64,000 bases of DNA from Allosphingosinicella sp042666435 (GCF_042666435.1 NZ_JBHTDC010000001.1:1-64000), one strand, 5' to 3'; positions 24,687 through 33,826 are shown, numbered from the stretch's first letter. Notes: generated by a model not told the origin, from the letters alone. Numbers and translations: made by a program.

Positions 24687-25916
24687 CTATCGGGTGAGCA
24701 GCGCGTGCTTCTTCTTGCCGAGGCTCAGCCTCAGCGGCTCGTCCATTTCCAGCACGATGATGAAGGCCGGATCGGAGATCACGACATTGTTGAGGCGCAC
24801 GGCTCCTTCGGCGATCTTGCGCCGGGCCTCGCCGTTCGACGCGGCGAAGCCGAGCACGGTCAGCGCCTGGACGATGCCGAGCCCGTCGCCCGTGACCTTC
24901 AGCGTCGGCAGCGACTCGCCCACGGCGCCTTCCTCGAACGTCCTGCGCGCCGTCTCGGCGGCCTCCTCCGCGGCGGCCGCTCCATGCGCCATGGCGGTCG
25001 CGAGATCGGCCAGCACCTTCTTCGCCTCGTTGATCTCGCTGCCTTGCAGAGCCTCCAGCCGCGCGATCTCGTCCAGCGGCAGGTCGGTGAACAGCTTCAG
25101 GAACCGCCCGACATCGGCGTCCTGCGTGTTCCGCCAGAACTGCCAGTAATCGTAGGGCGGCAGCTGTTCCGCGTTGAGCCACACCGCGCCCGACACCGTC
25201 TTGCCCATCTTGCCGCCGTCGGCGGTGGTGATGAGCGGGGTGGTGAGGCCGTAAACCTGGGTCGAATCGACGCGGCGGGCGAGCTCGACGCCGTTGACGA
25301 TATTGCCCCACTGGTCCGATCCGCCGAGCTGGAGCCGGCATGAAGCGCGGCGCGAAAGCTCCAGGAAGTCGTAGGCCTGGAGGATCATATAGTTGAATTC
25401 GAGGAAGCTCAGCGACTGCTCGCGGTCGAGCCGGAGCTTGACGCTGTCGAAGCTCAGCATCCGATTGACCGAGAAATGCTGACCGATTTGCCTCAGGAAC
25501 GGAATATATTCGAGCGCGTCGAGCCATTCGGCATTGTCGAGCATGATCGCGTTCGTCGGCCCGTCCCCGAACGTCAGGAATCGCTCGAACACCGTCTTGA
25601 TCGAGGCGATATTGGCGGCGATGGCGTCGCCTCCGATCAGCTTCCTCGCCTCGTCCTTGAAGCTCGGATCGCCGATCTTCGAGGTGCCGCCGCCCATCAG
25701 CACGATCGGTTTGTGTCCCGCTTGCTGGAGGCGCCGCAGCATCATGATCTGGACGAGGCTGCCGACATGGAGCGACGGCGCCGTCGCGTCGAAGCCGATA
25801 TAGCCCGGGATGACCTGCTTCGCGGCGAGCGCGTCGAGACCCTCGGCGTCGGTCAACTGGTGGATATAGCCACGCTCGTCGAGCAGGCGGAGGAGGTCGG
25901 ATTCATACTGATTCAT
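24687..25916 (-). CDS. tyrS: Tyrosyl-tRNA synthetase
   Basis: Charges tRNA-Tyr. The 409-aa protein has the class I HIGH-equivalent SLHVGSLVQIMML near 48-60, the tyrosine-site sequence YMILQAYDFLEL, the GGSDQWGNIVNG motif near 197 and the KMSKS-equivalent GGKMGKTVSG near 232. The C-terminal S4-like RNA-binding domain (about 345-409) follows. The DNA end of the gene abuts a REP repeat. Confidence 0.97.
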   Translation of the reverse strand: MNQYESDLLRLLDERGYIHQLTDAEGLDALAAKQVIPGYIGFDATAPSLHVGSLVQIMMLRRLQQAGHKPIVLMGGGTSKIGDPSFKDEARKLIGGDAIAANIASIKTVFERFLTFGDGPTNAIMLDNAEWLDALEYIPFLRQIGQHFSVNRMLSFDSVKLRLDREQSLSFLEFNYMILQAYDFLELSRRASCRLQLGGSDQWGNIVNGVELARRVDSTQVYGLTTPLITTADGGKMGKTVSGAVWLNAEQLPPYDYWQFWRNTQDADVGRFLKLFTDLPLDEIARLEALQGSEINEAKKVLADLATAMAHGAAAAEEAAETARRTFEEGAVGESLPTLKVTGDGLGIVQALTVLGFAASNGEARRKIAEGAVRLNNVVISDPAFIIVLEMDEPLRLSLGKKKHALLTR

Positions 25917-25936
25917 GGCGCGCTGCTTAGCCTTCC

Positions 25937-26021
25937 CGTCATCCGCGCGAAAGCGGGGATCCCGCTGGATTCTTGCTGTCCCCTCTTAAGGAGCGGGATT
26001 CCCGCTTTCGCGGGAATGGCG
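25937..26021. repeat. REP-like inverted repeat upstream of the DOMON-like gene
   Basis: Arms CGTCATCCGCGCGAAAGCGG and CCGCTTTCGCGGGAATGGCG face each other between divergent tyrS and the gene at 26033. Any promoter for the downstream gene must lie in or across it. It is a diverged copy of the local REP family. Confidence 0.78.
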
Positions 26022-26032
26022 TAGTGGGAGAT

Positions 26033-26575
26033 ATGCGTCATGCCCTCAAGCTTTATCCGGACTCCGTTTGCCCGGCGGTGGCCGACCTTGAAGTGGAAGT
26101 CTTGCGCCCGCATTCCCGCGAATTGGCGCTTCGCTATTTCCTGTCCGGTGCGATCCACGACGTCAGGCTGCCGTCCGCGAAGGCTCCCACCCGCGCGGAC
26201 GGGCTCTGGCAACATACCTGTTTCGAGGCGTTCGTTCGCGCATCGCCCGGCGGCCCCTATTGCGAATTCAATCTGGCGCCATCGACGCAGTGGGCGGCCT
26301 ATCGCTTCACGCACTATCGGGAGGGGAGGGAGGATTTAGCCATGCCTCCACCCCGCATCGAAACGCGCGCCGCCGGCCATTTCTACGAATTGCGCGCCTT
26401 GCTCGAAGTGCCGGACCTATTGCCCGATATGCCTTGGCAGCTCGGCCTCTCCGCCGTGATCGAGGAAACGAACGGCCGCAAATCCTATTGGGCGCTGGCG
26501 CATCCACCCGGCGATCCCGATTTCCATCATGAGGATTGCTTTGCGCTGGAACTCGCGGCAGCGAGAACGCCATGA
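26033..26575 (+). CDS. DOMON-like domain protein
   Basis: A 180-aa cytoplasmic protein with a beta-sandwich DOMON-like profile: LWQHTCFEAFVR near 60, YCEFNLAPSTQWAAYRF near 77 and WALAHPPGDPDFHHEDCF near 155. Related proteins are annotated DOMON-like with unknown ligand. GGGAG lies just before the ATG at 26033. Its TGA overlaps the ATG of the DUF1343 gene (ATGA), so the two are translated together, and a role in cell-wall sugar handling is possible. Confidence 0.72.
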   Translation: MRHALKLYPDSVCPAVADLEVEVLRPHSRELALRYFLSGAIHDVRLPSAKAPTRADGLWQHTCFEAFVRASPGGPYCEFNLAPSTQWAAYRFTHYREGREDLAMPPPRIETRAAGHFYELRALLEVPDLLPDMPWQLGLSAVIEETNGRKSYWALAHPPGDPDFHHEDCFALELAAARTP

Positions 26576-27768
26576 AAACAGGCCTCGATCGTCTCCTCGC
26601 CGACCCCGCATTGCGCGCTCCGCTTGCGGGCAAGCGCATTGCGCTGCTCGCTCACCCCGCCTCGGTGACGGAGAACCTCACCCACTCGCTCGACGCGCTC
26701 GTCGCCACCGGCTTCGACGTTACCGCCGCTTTCGGCCCGCAGCACGGCCTGCGTGGCGACAAGCAGGACAATATGATGGAGTCGCCGGACTTTACCGATC
26801 CGGTGCACGGCATCCCCGTCTTCAGCCTCTACGGCGAGGTCCGCCGGCCGACCGACGCGATGATGGAGACGTTCGACGTCATGCTGGTGGACCTGCAGGA
26901 CCTTGGCTGTCGCATCTACACCTTCATCACCACCTTGCTCTACGTTCTCGAAGCGGCGGCCGCGCATAAAAAGACCGTCTGGGTGCTCGATCGGCCCAAC
27001 CCCGTCGGGCGTCCCGTCGAGGGGCTGACGCTCCGCCCCGGCTGGGAAAGCTTCGTCGGCGCGGGTCCGATGCCGATGCGCCACGGCATGACTCTGGGCG
27101 AGCTGGGTCTCTGGTTCGTCGACCATTTCAAGCTCGACGTCGATTATCGCGTGATCGAGATGGAAGGCTATTCATCCGATGCCGCCCCCGGCTACGGCTG
27201 GCCGGCCGAGCGCCTCTGGATCAACCCGAGCCCCAACGCGCCCAACCTCAACATGGCGCGCGTCTATGCCGGCACGGTGATGCTCGAAGGCACGACGCTC
27301 TCGGAGGGGAGGGGCACCACCCGTCCGCTGGAGATTTTCGGCGCGCCCGACATCGACGCCAAGCGCATCATCGCCGAAATGCGCGGCTTCGCGCCGCAAT
27401 GGCTGCAAGGGTGCGGCTTGCGCGAAATCTCGTTCGAACCGACCTTCCACAAGCATGTCGGGAAATTATGCAGCGGCGTGCATATCCATGCGGAGGGCGC
27501 CTTCTACGACCACGCCGCCTTCAAGCCCTGGCGCCTGCAAGCGCTCGCCTTCAAGGCGATCCGCCGGCTCTATCCCGATTATCCGCTGTGGCGCGATTTC
27601 CCCTACGAATATGAATTCGGCAAGCTCGCCATCGACGTCATCAACGGCGGCCCGGCGTTGAGGGAATGGGTCGACGACTCAGCCGCGACGCCGGCGGGCC
27701 TGGAGGCTCCTACCATGCTGGACGAAGCAGCCTGGGATGCGGAGCGCCAGCCTTATCTTCGCTACTGA
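26572..27768 (+). CDS. DUF1343 protein, NamZ-type exo-beta-N-acetylmuramidase family
   Basis: Family members cleave terminal N-acetylmuramic acid from peptidoglycan fragments (NamZ of Bacillus subtilis). The 398-aa protein shows AFGPQHGLRGDKQDNM near 49, VFSLYGEVRRPTDAM, LVDLQDLGCRIYTF near 107, DRPNPVGRPVEG near 143 and LSEGRGTTRPLEIFG near 244, all typical of DUF1343. No signal peptide is visible, so it may act in the cytoplasm on recycled muropeptides. It overlaps the DOMON-like gene by 4 bp; the ATG at 26572 is chosen for that coupling. Confidence 0.87.
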   Translation: MKTGLDRLLADPALRAPLAGKRIALLAHPASVTENLTHSLDALVATGFDVTAAFGPQHGLRGDKQDNMMESPDFTDPVHGIPVFSLYGEVRRPTDAMMETFDVMLVDLQDLGCRIYTFITTLLYVLEAAAAHKKTVWVLDRPNPVGRPVEGLTLRPGWESFVGAGPMPMRHGMTLGELGLWFVDHFKLDVDYRVIEMEGYSSDAAPGYGWPAERLWINPSPNAPNLNMARVYAGTVMLEGTTLSEGRGTTRPLEIFGAPDIDAKRIIAEMRGFAPQWLQGCGLREISFEPTFHKHVGKLCSGVHIHAEGAFYDHAAFKPWRLQALAFKAIRRLYPDYPLWRDFPYEYEFGKLAIDVINGGPALREWVDDSAATPAGLEAPTMLDEAAWDAERQPYLRY

Positions 27769-27932
27769 AGAGGCGCACCTCTCGCACTGAACCGGCTCAT
27801 TCTTCGCAGCGGCATGAGTCGCTCATACTGAAGAAAATCCGGACCCCGGCGGTGCTGGAGCAACGTGGTTAATCGTCCGTTTACGAGTCTTGCAGGCGCG
27901 GCTATCGTGCCTGTGCTGGTTCGGGGACGAGA

Positions 27933-28580
27933 ATGAAGCGACTGAGCCTATTTTGCGCGATCGCCGGGCTGACGCTCGGCACCGCCAGCCTGCCGCAAAC
28001 GCGCGCGGTCGATACGCCGGTCCTCCTTCTCTACGCCCCGATCGATTGCACGCCCACCGTCGCCTATAGCTGCGCGCCGATTGTCGGCGAACAGAGCCGC
28101 CCGCCGTCCGATGCCACGCCGGACGCGCGGCTCGAAGTGGTTCAAGCCCCGCCCTCCGAGGACGAAGCCGCCGTCGCCGCTCGGAGCGCCGATCCCACGG
28201 AAGGGGTGAGGGTGGTGGTCAGCCTGCCTGGGCAGATGGTCTACGTCTTCCGTGACGGCGAGTTCATCGATTCGTCGCCCGTCTCAACCGGCAAAAGCGG
28301 GCATCGCACGCCGACCGGCACCTTCCCCATCCTGCAGAAGAAGGTTCGTCATCGCTCCAGCACATATGACAATGCGCCGATGCCCTATATGCAGCGCCTC
28401 ACCTGGCGGGGGATCGCGCTCCATGCCGGCGACCTGCCGGGCTACCCCGCCTCCCACGGCTGCATCCGCATGCCGTGGAGCTTCGCGAAGAAGCTGTACG
28501 GCCTCACCGATTACGACACCAAGGTCACGGTTACCGACCAGGAACCCGAAAGCGCGGAGGCGGCGCTGGACCTCGTCTGA
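27933..28580 (+). CDS. L,D-transpeptidase (YkuD domain)
   Basis: Exported cell-wall crosslinking enzyme of 215 aa. A signal peptide spans about 1-20 (LFCAIAGLTLGTASLP), then a Pro/Ala-rich spacer, then a YkuD domain (about 90-205). The catalytic motif is HAGDLPGYPASHGCIRMP with His at about 163 and Cys at about 178. Upstream lies 164 bp without a gene; a REP repeat follows downstream. The isolated gene is probably expressed alone. Confidence 0.9.
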   Translation: MKRLSLFCAIAGLTLGTASLPQTRAVDTPVLLLYAPIDCTPTVAYSCAPIVGEQSRPPSDATPDARLEVVQAPPSEDEAAVAARSADPTEGVRVVVSLPGQMVYVFRDGEFIDSSPVSTGKSGHRTPTGTFPILQKKVRHRSSTYDNAPMPYMQRLTWRGIALHAGDLPGYPASHGCIRMPWSFAKKLYGLTDYDTKVTVTDQEPESAEAALDLV

Positions 28581-28605
28581 GGTCCCGTTCGCTCGCGCGG
28601 CGTCT

Positions 28606-28682
28606 CGTCATTCCAGCAAAAGCTGGAATCTCCCTTCTTTTCAGCGAAGAATAGTGAGATGCCAGCTTTTGCTGGCATGACG
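28606..28682. repeat. REP-like inverted repeat between convergent genes
   Basis: Arms CGTCATTCCAGCAAAAGC and GCTTTTGCTGGCATGACG lie between the L,D-transpeptidase and the VWA gene. Compared with the other copies the G of the GCGAAAGC arm is changed to A, with the matching change in the other arm, so pairing is kept. Confidence 0.82.
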
Positions 28683-28720
28683 ATCAAACCCTTAACAGTC
28701 GGGCCGCGGGCGGGCGGACA

Positions 28721-29899
28721 TCAGCTCTTCCGGCTAAGCGTCCGCATTGCGTCGTCCAGCCCGGCAAGCGTCAGCGGGTACATGCGGTCGTTCATCAGCG
28801 CACGAATGAGGCCGATCGACTGGCTGTAACCCCAATATTGCTCGCCCAGCGGGTTCAGCCAGACGGCACTCGGATAGGTGTTCGCCATCCTCTGCATCCA
28901 CACCGCGCCGGCCTCTTCGTTATAATGCTCCACCGAACCGCCCGGGTGGCTGATCTCGTAGGGGCTCATCGATGCGTCGCCGACGAAGACGAGCTTGTAG
29001 TCGTGGCCATATTTGTGGAGCACGTCCCAAGTCGGAGTCCGCTCCGCGTGGCGCCGCCGGTTATCCTTCCACACGCCCTCGTAGACGCAATTGTGGAAAT
29101 AGAAGAATTCCAGGTTTTTGAATTCGCTATGCGCCGCGCTGAAGAGTTCCTCGCAGACCTTGATGTGCGGGTCCATCGATCCGCCGACGTCGAGGAACAG
29201 GAGCAATTTTACCGCATTGTGCCGCTCGGGCCGCATCCGGATGTCGAGCCAGCCCTGGCGCGCGGTGCCGTCGATCGTGGCATCCATGTCGAGCTCGTCG
29301 GCGGCGCCTTCGCGAGCGAAGCGCCTGAGACGCCGGAGCGCGACCTTGATGTTGCGTGTGCCGAGTTCCCTGGAGCTGTCGAGATTGCGGAACTCACGCC
29401 TGTCCCAGACCTTAATCGCCTTGCCCTGGCCGCCTTCGCCGCCGATCCGGACGCCTTCTGGGTTGAAGCCCGAATTGCCGAACGGCGAGGTGCCGCCGGT
29501 GCCGATCCATTTGCTGCCGCCCTGGTGCCGCTCCTTCTGCTCGGCGAGGCGTTGCTTCAACGCCTCCATGATCTCGTCCCAGGAGCCGAGCGCCTTGATC
29601 TCCGCCATCTGCTCGGGCGTCAGATAAAGCTCGGCGACCTTGCGCAGCCACTCCTCGGGGACCGGCGCCCCCACGGCCTCGTAGCGCGTCTCCAGCCCCT
29701 TGAAGACTTTGCCGAACACTTGGTCGAACCGGTCGAGCAGGCCTTCGTCCTTCACGAAGGTGGCGCGGGCGAGATAGTAGAATTGCTCCGGTCGGCTCTC
29801 GATCACGGCGGCGTCGAGCGCTTCGAGCAGGGTCAGATGCTCCTTCATCGAAGCCGGGATGCCGGCGGCGCGCAATTCGTCGACGAAGGAGAAGAACAT
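28721..29899 (-). CDS. VWA-domain protein, CoxE-like
   Basis: A 392-aa cytoplasmic protein with a von Willebrand A domain in its C-terminal half; the MIDAS metal site is altered to DVGGSM (near 242), where DxSxS is usual, so the first Ser is replaced by Gly. N-terminal residues 1-110 are helical, with a Gly-rich linker (GGSKWIGTGGTSPFGNSG) around 150. CoxE-like proteins normally work with a MoxR AAA ATPase, which is not adjacent here. The role is unknown. Confidence 0.82.
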   Translation of the reverse strand: MFFSFVDELRAAGIPASMKEHLTLLEALDAAVIESRPEQFYYLARATFVKDEGLLDRFDQVFGKVFKGLETRYEAVGAPVPEEWLRKVAELYLTPEQMAEIKALGSWDEIMEALKQRLAEQKERHQGGSKWIGTGGTSPFGNSGFNPEGVRIGGEGGQGKAIKVWDRREFRNLDSSRELGTRNIKVALRRLRRFAREGAADELDMDATIDGTARQGWLDIRMRPERHNAVKLLLFLDVGGSMDPHIKVCEELFSAAHSEFKNLEFFYFHNCVYEGVWKDNRRRHAERTPTWDVLHKYGHDYKLVFVGDASMSPYEISHPGGSVEHYNEEAGAVWMQRMANTYPSAVWLNPLGEQYWGYSQSIGLIRALMNDRMYPLTLAGLDDAMRTLSRKS

Positions 29900-29958
29900 G
29901 GCGCCGCTCTACGCCCTTCAGGATCGGGAGGCCAGCGAACCCTCGCCCCCGCTCATCC

Positions 29959-30026
29959 TGAGCTTGTCGAAGGACTGTTCTTCTCTTTGTCCAGTGCTCG
30001 CAAGGGCAGGGCTTCGACAGGCTCAG
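29959..30026. repeat. Second type of REP repeat (CTGAGC-TGTCGAAG)
   Basis: CTGAGCTTGTCGAAG (29959-29973) faces CTTCGACAGGCTCAG (30012-30026), 14 of 15 bases paired. It is a different family from the TCATTCCAGC repeats and sits in the divergent gap between the VWA gene and the chemoreceptor gene. Confidence 0.8.
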
Positions 30027-30127
30027 CCCGAGCGGGTGGGGGCACACGCAACACCAGACCTTAGTTAACGCCCTCTCAACATTTCGGCCCTAGAACGACC
30101 CGCAACGAAAAGAGCGGGGGCTGTAGC

Positions 30128-31537
30128 GTGGCGAGCAGTGCGATCGAGCGGGCGGATGGCGACGCGATCAACATCGTGGCGCGCAATTGCGGCTCCTTGG
30201 CGATCGAATGCAGCGACGTTTCGGGCTATGTCGCCGGCGTCTCCGATCGCATCTCGTCCAACCTCAAGACGCTGGATTCACTCGAGGACGTGACCTCGCG
30301 GCTGATGGAAGATCAGGCCCGGGTAGCCGATTCCACCGACGAGGCGCGCCTCCTCGCCGAGCAGGCGCGCGAGAAGCTGGGCCAGGGACGGGCGGCGATC
30401 GAGGATACGATCGCCATCTTCAGCGGCCTGACCGACCTCGTCGTCCAGCTCGGTGATCGCATGGCGGGTTTCGCCGACGCGATGGTCCAGGTGCAGAAGG
30501 TCTCCTCCAGCATCGAGAGCATTGCCAACAAGACCAACATGCTCGCCTTGAACGCCACGATCGAGGCGGCGCGGGCGGGGGAAGCGGGACGCTCGTTCGC
30601 GGTCGTCGCCGCCGAGGTCAAGAAGCTCGCCCACGACACCCGCGCCGCGACCAGCGAGATCGCCGGCACGATCGCCTCGCTTACCCGCGAGGCGGAGGCG
30701 GTCACCTCCGAGATCAAGACCGGCGTCGACAAGAGCCGGGTTGCCCAGCGCGGCTTCACCACCATCAACGACACCGCCCGCGACGTCGCCGACATCGTCG
30801 CCATGGTCGATCGCCAGACCGACGGCATCGCGCAATCGACGGCGCTCATCCAGCAGAGCGTCGACAGCATGACGGGCGGCCTTTCCGCCTTCGCCGCCGA
30901 CGCGCGTGAGAATGGCGGGCAACTCCACGCGGCTCAGGAACGGCTGACCCAGCTCGAGCGCCTGTCCGGAGACATGCTCGATCGCCTCGCGGGATGCGGC
31001 GTGCGCATCGACGACACCTGCTTCATCGAGCGCGCCCAGAACGCGACTCGCGAGCTCGTCCGCATGATCGAAGCCGCCATAGCTTCGGGCGAGATCGACG
31101 CCCCCGCCGTCTTCGACACCGATTATGTCGCCATGCCCGGCACCGATCCGGTCCAGTACGAGACTCGCTTCTGCGAATTCGCCGACGCTCATGTCCGCCC
31201 GATACTTGACCGCGTGATGGCCGCCGACCCGCGCCACATCGGCTGCGTCATGAGCGACATCAAAGGCTATCTGCCGACGCATGTCAGCGAGCGCTCGCAG
31301 CCGCAGAGCCCGGATCCGTCGTGGAACGCGAAATATTGCCGCAATCGCCGCAACTTCATCGACGACGCCACACAGCGCGCGATCGACAGCGACAAGGAAG
31401 CGATGCTGGTCACCTATCGCATGGATCTGGGGCAGGGGCGCTATCTGCCGGTCAAGAACGTGTTCGTGCCGATCCGCGTGAACGGGCGGCGCTGGGGCAA
31501 TTTCGAACTCGCCTATCGCGACGAGGCGATGCGCTAG
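30128..31537 (+). CDS. Soluble methyl-accepting chemotaxis-type protein with C-terminal sensor domain
   Basis: A 469-aa protein without a membrane segment. Residues about 30-290 form the coiled-coil signalling region with the hairpin tip NKTNMLALNATIEAARAGEAGR near 135-156 (given as a region), which contacts CheA/CheW. The remaining 170 residues form a globular sensor with Asp/His/Cys-rich segments (DDTCFIERAQ, RHIGCVMSDIKGYLP, YCRNRRNF). The order, signalling first and sensor second, is inverted relative to classical receptors. No che genes are nearby. The C-terminal ligand is unknown. Confidence 0.83.
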   Translation: MASSAIERADGDAINIVARNCGSLAIECSDVSGYVAGVSDRISSNLKTLDSLEDVTSRLMEDQARVADSTDEARLLAEQAREKLGQGRAAIEDTIAIFSGLTDLVVQLGDRMAGFADAMVQVQKVSSSIESIANKTNMLALNATIEAARAGEAGRSFAVVAAEVKKLAHDTRAATSEIAGTIASLTREAEAVTSEIKTGVDKSRVAQRGFTTINDTARDVADIVAMVDRQTDGIAQSTALIQQSVDSMTGGLSAFAADARENGGQLHAAQERLTQLERLSGDMLDRLAGCGVRIDDTCFIERAQNATRELVRMIEAAIASGEIDAPAVFDTDYVAMPGTDPVQYETRFCEFADAHVRPILDRVMAADPRHIGCVMSDIKGYLPTHVSERSQPQSPDPSWNAKYCRNRRNFIDDATQRAIDSDKEAMLVTYRMDLGQGRYLPVKNVFVPIRVNGRRWGNFELAYRDEAMR

Positions 31538-31603
31538 GCGCTACCTGGTCGACGTCGCGGGAAAGCGGATGCGTTTCGTTTCGCGTCCACCTATATGCGC
31601 GGC

Positions 31604-32029
31604 ATGACGGCGACGCTTTACAATCGCGACATTTTGAGGCTTGCCGCTTCGATCCCGCACCAGCGGCGCCTCGATGCGCCGCAGGCGAGCGTCGAGAGGC
31701 GGTCTCCCGTCTGCGGCAGCCGGGTCATTGTGGACGTCGTACTCGACGATGATGGCCGGGTCGCGGCGCTGGGGCAGGAGGTGAAGGCCTGCGCGCTCGG
31801 CCAGGCGTCGGCCTCGCTGATGGGGGCGAACGCTCTCGGCCGCGACCAAGCCGAGCTTTCGGAGGCGAGAGACGCGCTGGCGCAGTATCTGGCCGGCGAG
31901 CGCGACGATCCCGGCCAGTGGCCGGGCCTGGATATCTTTCGCCCGGCGCGGTCGTTCAAGGCGCGGCATCCCTCGATCCTGCTGGCTTTCGAGGCGGTCG
32001 CTGAGGCCGCGGCGCGCGCGACGCGCTGA
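31604..32029 (+). CDS. NifU/IscU-like iron-sulfur scaffold family protein
   Basis: A 141-aa protein of the IscU fold. Two of the three usual cluster ligands are visible in SPVCGSR and KACALGQAS; the third, normally near the C-terminus in a CxxLPW-type stretch, is replaced by FKARHPSILLAF. It may therefore be a divergent scaffold rather than a general IscU. It overlaps the antiporter gene by one base. A start 9 bp upstream (31595) is equally possible, as neither has a ribosome site. Confidence 0.78.
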   Translation: MTATLYNRDILRLAASIPHQRRLDAPQASVERRSPVCGSRVIVDVVLDDDGRVAALGQEVKACALGQASASLMGANALGRDQAELSEARDALAQYLAGERDDPGQWPGLDIFRPARSFKARHPSILLAFEAVAEAAARATR

Positions 32030-33822
32030 TGGGACCCGCGACCGTCGAGGCGGCCCAGGCCGCCGAAGCCACCGCCTTGGTGCTTCGCGACGGTGTCATC
32101 ATGCTCGGCGCGGCGATGCTGTTCGTCACGCTCTTCCGGCGCTTCGGCCTCGGCGCCGTGCTTGGCTATCTGGTCGCGGGCGCATTGGTCGGGCCGGACG
32201 GGCTTGGTCTCGTCGGCGCGACCGAGGCGATGCTCCACATCGCCGATTTCGGCATCGTCCTGCTGCTGTTCCTGGTCGGGCTGGAGCTTCACCCCAGCCG
32301 GTTGTGGCGGCTGAAGCACGATATTTTCGGCCTGGGGCTGCTCCAGGTCGCGGTCAGCGGCGTCGCGCTGACAGCGCTGATCTACGCCGCCACCGGCTTC
32401 ACGCTGGCGGCTTCGCTGGCGATCGGCCTGCCGCTGGCCTTGTCCTCGACGGCGCAGGTGCTGCCGAGCCTGCGCGCCTCCGGCGAGATCAACACGCCGG
32501 GCGGCGAGCGCGCTTTCTCGGTACTGCTCTTCCAGGACCTGTCGATCGTCCCGCTCATCACCATCGTCGCCGCGCTGTCGCGGGCGCCGCCTGATCCCGC
32601 GACGCCGCCCGGTTTGCAGCTCGCCGCTTATACGCTCGCGGCGATCGTAGGGCTGGTTCTCGCGGGCCGGTTCCTGATCAACCCGCTGTTCCGCATCGTG
32701 GGACGGGTGAGCGAGCGGGAATTGTTCGTCGTCGCCGGCCTGTTCACGGTGCTGGCGAGCGCGGCGGTGATGGAGGCGCTGCACCTGTCGACCGCGCTGG
32801 GCGCCTTCATCGCCGGCATGATGCTGGCCGATTCGCCCTATCGCCATGAGCTTGAAGCCGACATCGACCCGTTCCGGTCGATCCTGCTCGGGCTCTTCTT
32901 CGTCGCCATCGGCATGATGCTCGATATCGGCGCCATCCTCGATCGCCCCTATTTCGTCGTCGGCATGGCCGCGGCGCTGATCGCCGTGAAGGCGGCGGTG
33001 CTGTTCGGCCTCGCCAGATTGTTCCGGATGGAGACGCGAAGGGCGGTCAAGCTCGGCCTGCTGCTCAGCCAGGGCGGCGAGTTCGGATTCGTGCTGTTCG
33101 CGGCGGCCCAATCGGCCTTGCTGATAGACCCGGAGGCGGCGAGCCTGTTCGGCGCGATCGTCACCGTTTCAATGGCTTCGACGCCGTTCCTGATGAAGTT
33201 CAACAGCTGGTTCGACCGGCGCGGGGTCGGCGGAGAGGCCGACGGACTGGACGGCCCCGAATTATCGGACGAGTCCCGGGCGATCATCGTCGGCTATGGC
33301 CGCTTCGGCCAGACCGTGGCCCAGTTGCTGATGGCAAAGGGGGTCTCGGTCACGCTCATCGATTCCAAGCCGAGCCAGATCGAACTCAGCCGCACGTTCG
33401 GAATGAACGTCTATTATGGCGATGGCACCCGCCTCGACCTGCTTCGCTCGGCGGGGGCGGCGGAGGCGCGCGCCTTGCTCTTCTGCATCGACGGCGACCG
33501 CCTGAACGCGGCGAAGCTGGCGCCGATCGCGAAAGCCTTCCCACAAGCGGCGCTGTTCGTCCGCGTCTTCGACCGCAAGCAACTGATCGGCCTGGACGGC
33601 CTCGATCTTGCCGGCGCGTATCGCGAAGTGTTCGAATCGGCGGTGACGATGGGGCGCGAAGCGCTCGCCATGTTCGATTCGACGGAAGCGAGCATCGCGC
33701 GGATCGAACACGCCTATCGCGACCGGGACAGGGAACGGCTCGAGGGCCAGAGCAAGTCGGGCGACCTCCATACGCTCAAGGAGCGCATGTTCCGGCCCGG
33801 CAGCGCCTTGGAGGACGGGTAG
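32029..33822 (+). CDS. CPA2-family monovalent cation:proton antiporter (KefB/C-like) with TrkA-N domain
   Basis: K+/H+ or Na+/H+ antiporter of the inner membrane, 597 aa. About 12 membrane helices (20-390) include the LLLFLVGLELHPSRLW signature near 80-95 and PLALSSTAQVLPSL near 133. The cytoplasmic part starts with the Rossmann loop IIVGYGRFGQTVAQ near 420 (NAD binding, TrkA-N). The glutathione-gating residues that define KefC were not identified. The start codon overlaps the stop of the NifU-like gene (TGATG). Confidence 0.9.
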   Translation: MGPATVEAAQAAEATALVLRDGVIMLGAAMLFVTLFRRFGLGAVLGYLVAGALVGPDGLGLVGATEAMLHIADFGIVLLLFLVGLELHPSRLWRLKHDIFGLGLLQVAVSGVALTALIYAATGFTLAASLAIGLPLALSSTAQVLPSLRASGEINTPGGERAFSVLLFQDLSIVPLITIVAALSRAPPDPATPPGLQLAAYTLAAIVGLVLAGRFLINPLFRIVGRVSERELFVVAGLFTVLASAAVMEALHLSTALGAFIAGMMLADSPYRHELEADIDPFRSILLGLFFVAIGMMLDIGAILDRPYFVVGMAAALIAVKAAVLFGLARLFRMETRRAVKLGLLLSQGGEFGFVLFAAAQSALLIDPEAASLFGAIVTVSMASTPFLMKFNSWFDRRGVGGEADGLDGPELSDESRAIIVGYGRFGQTVAQLLMAKGVSVTLIDSKPSQIELSRTFGMNVYYGDGTRLDLLRSAGAAEARALLFCIDGDRLNAAKLAPIAKAFPQAALFVRVFDRKQLIGLDGLDLAGAYREVFESAVTMGREALAMFDSTEASIARIEHAYRDRDRERLEGQSKSGDLHTLKERMFRPGSALEDG

Positions 33823-33826
33823 GCCG

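Noticed and set aside
23008..25527. 839-aa minus-strand frame across recG and tyrS
   Set aside because: It covers two clear genes in other frames and crosses a REP repeat; no recognisable domain.
31618..33111. 497-aa minus-strand frame opposite the antiporter gene
   Set aside because: Shadow; the plus-strand gene has clear membrane and TrkA-N motifs.
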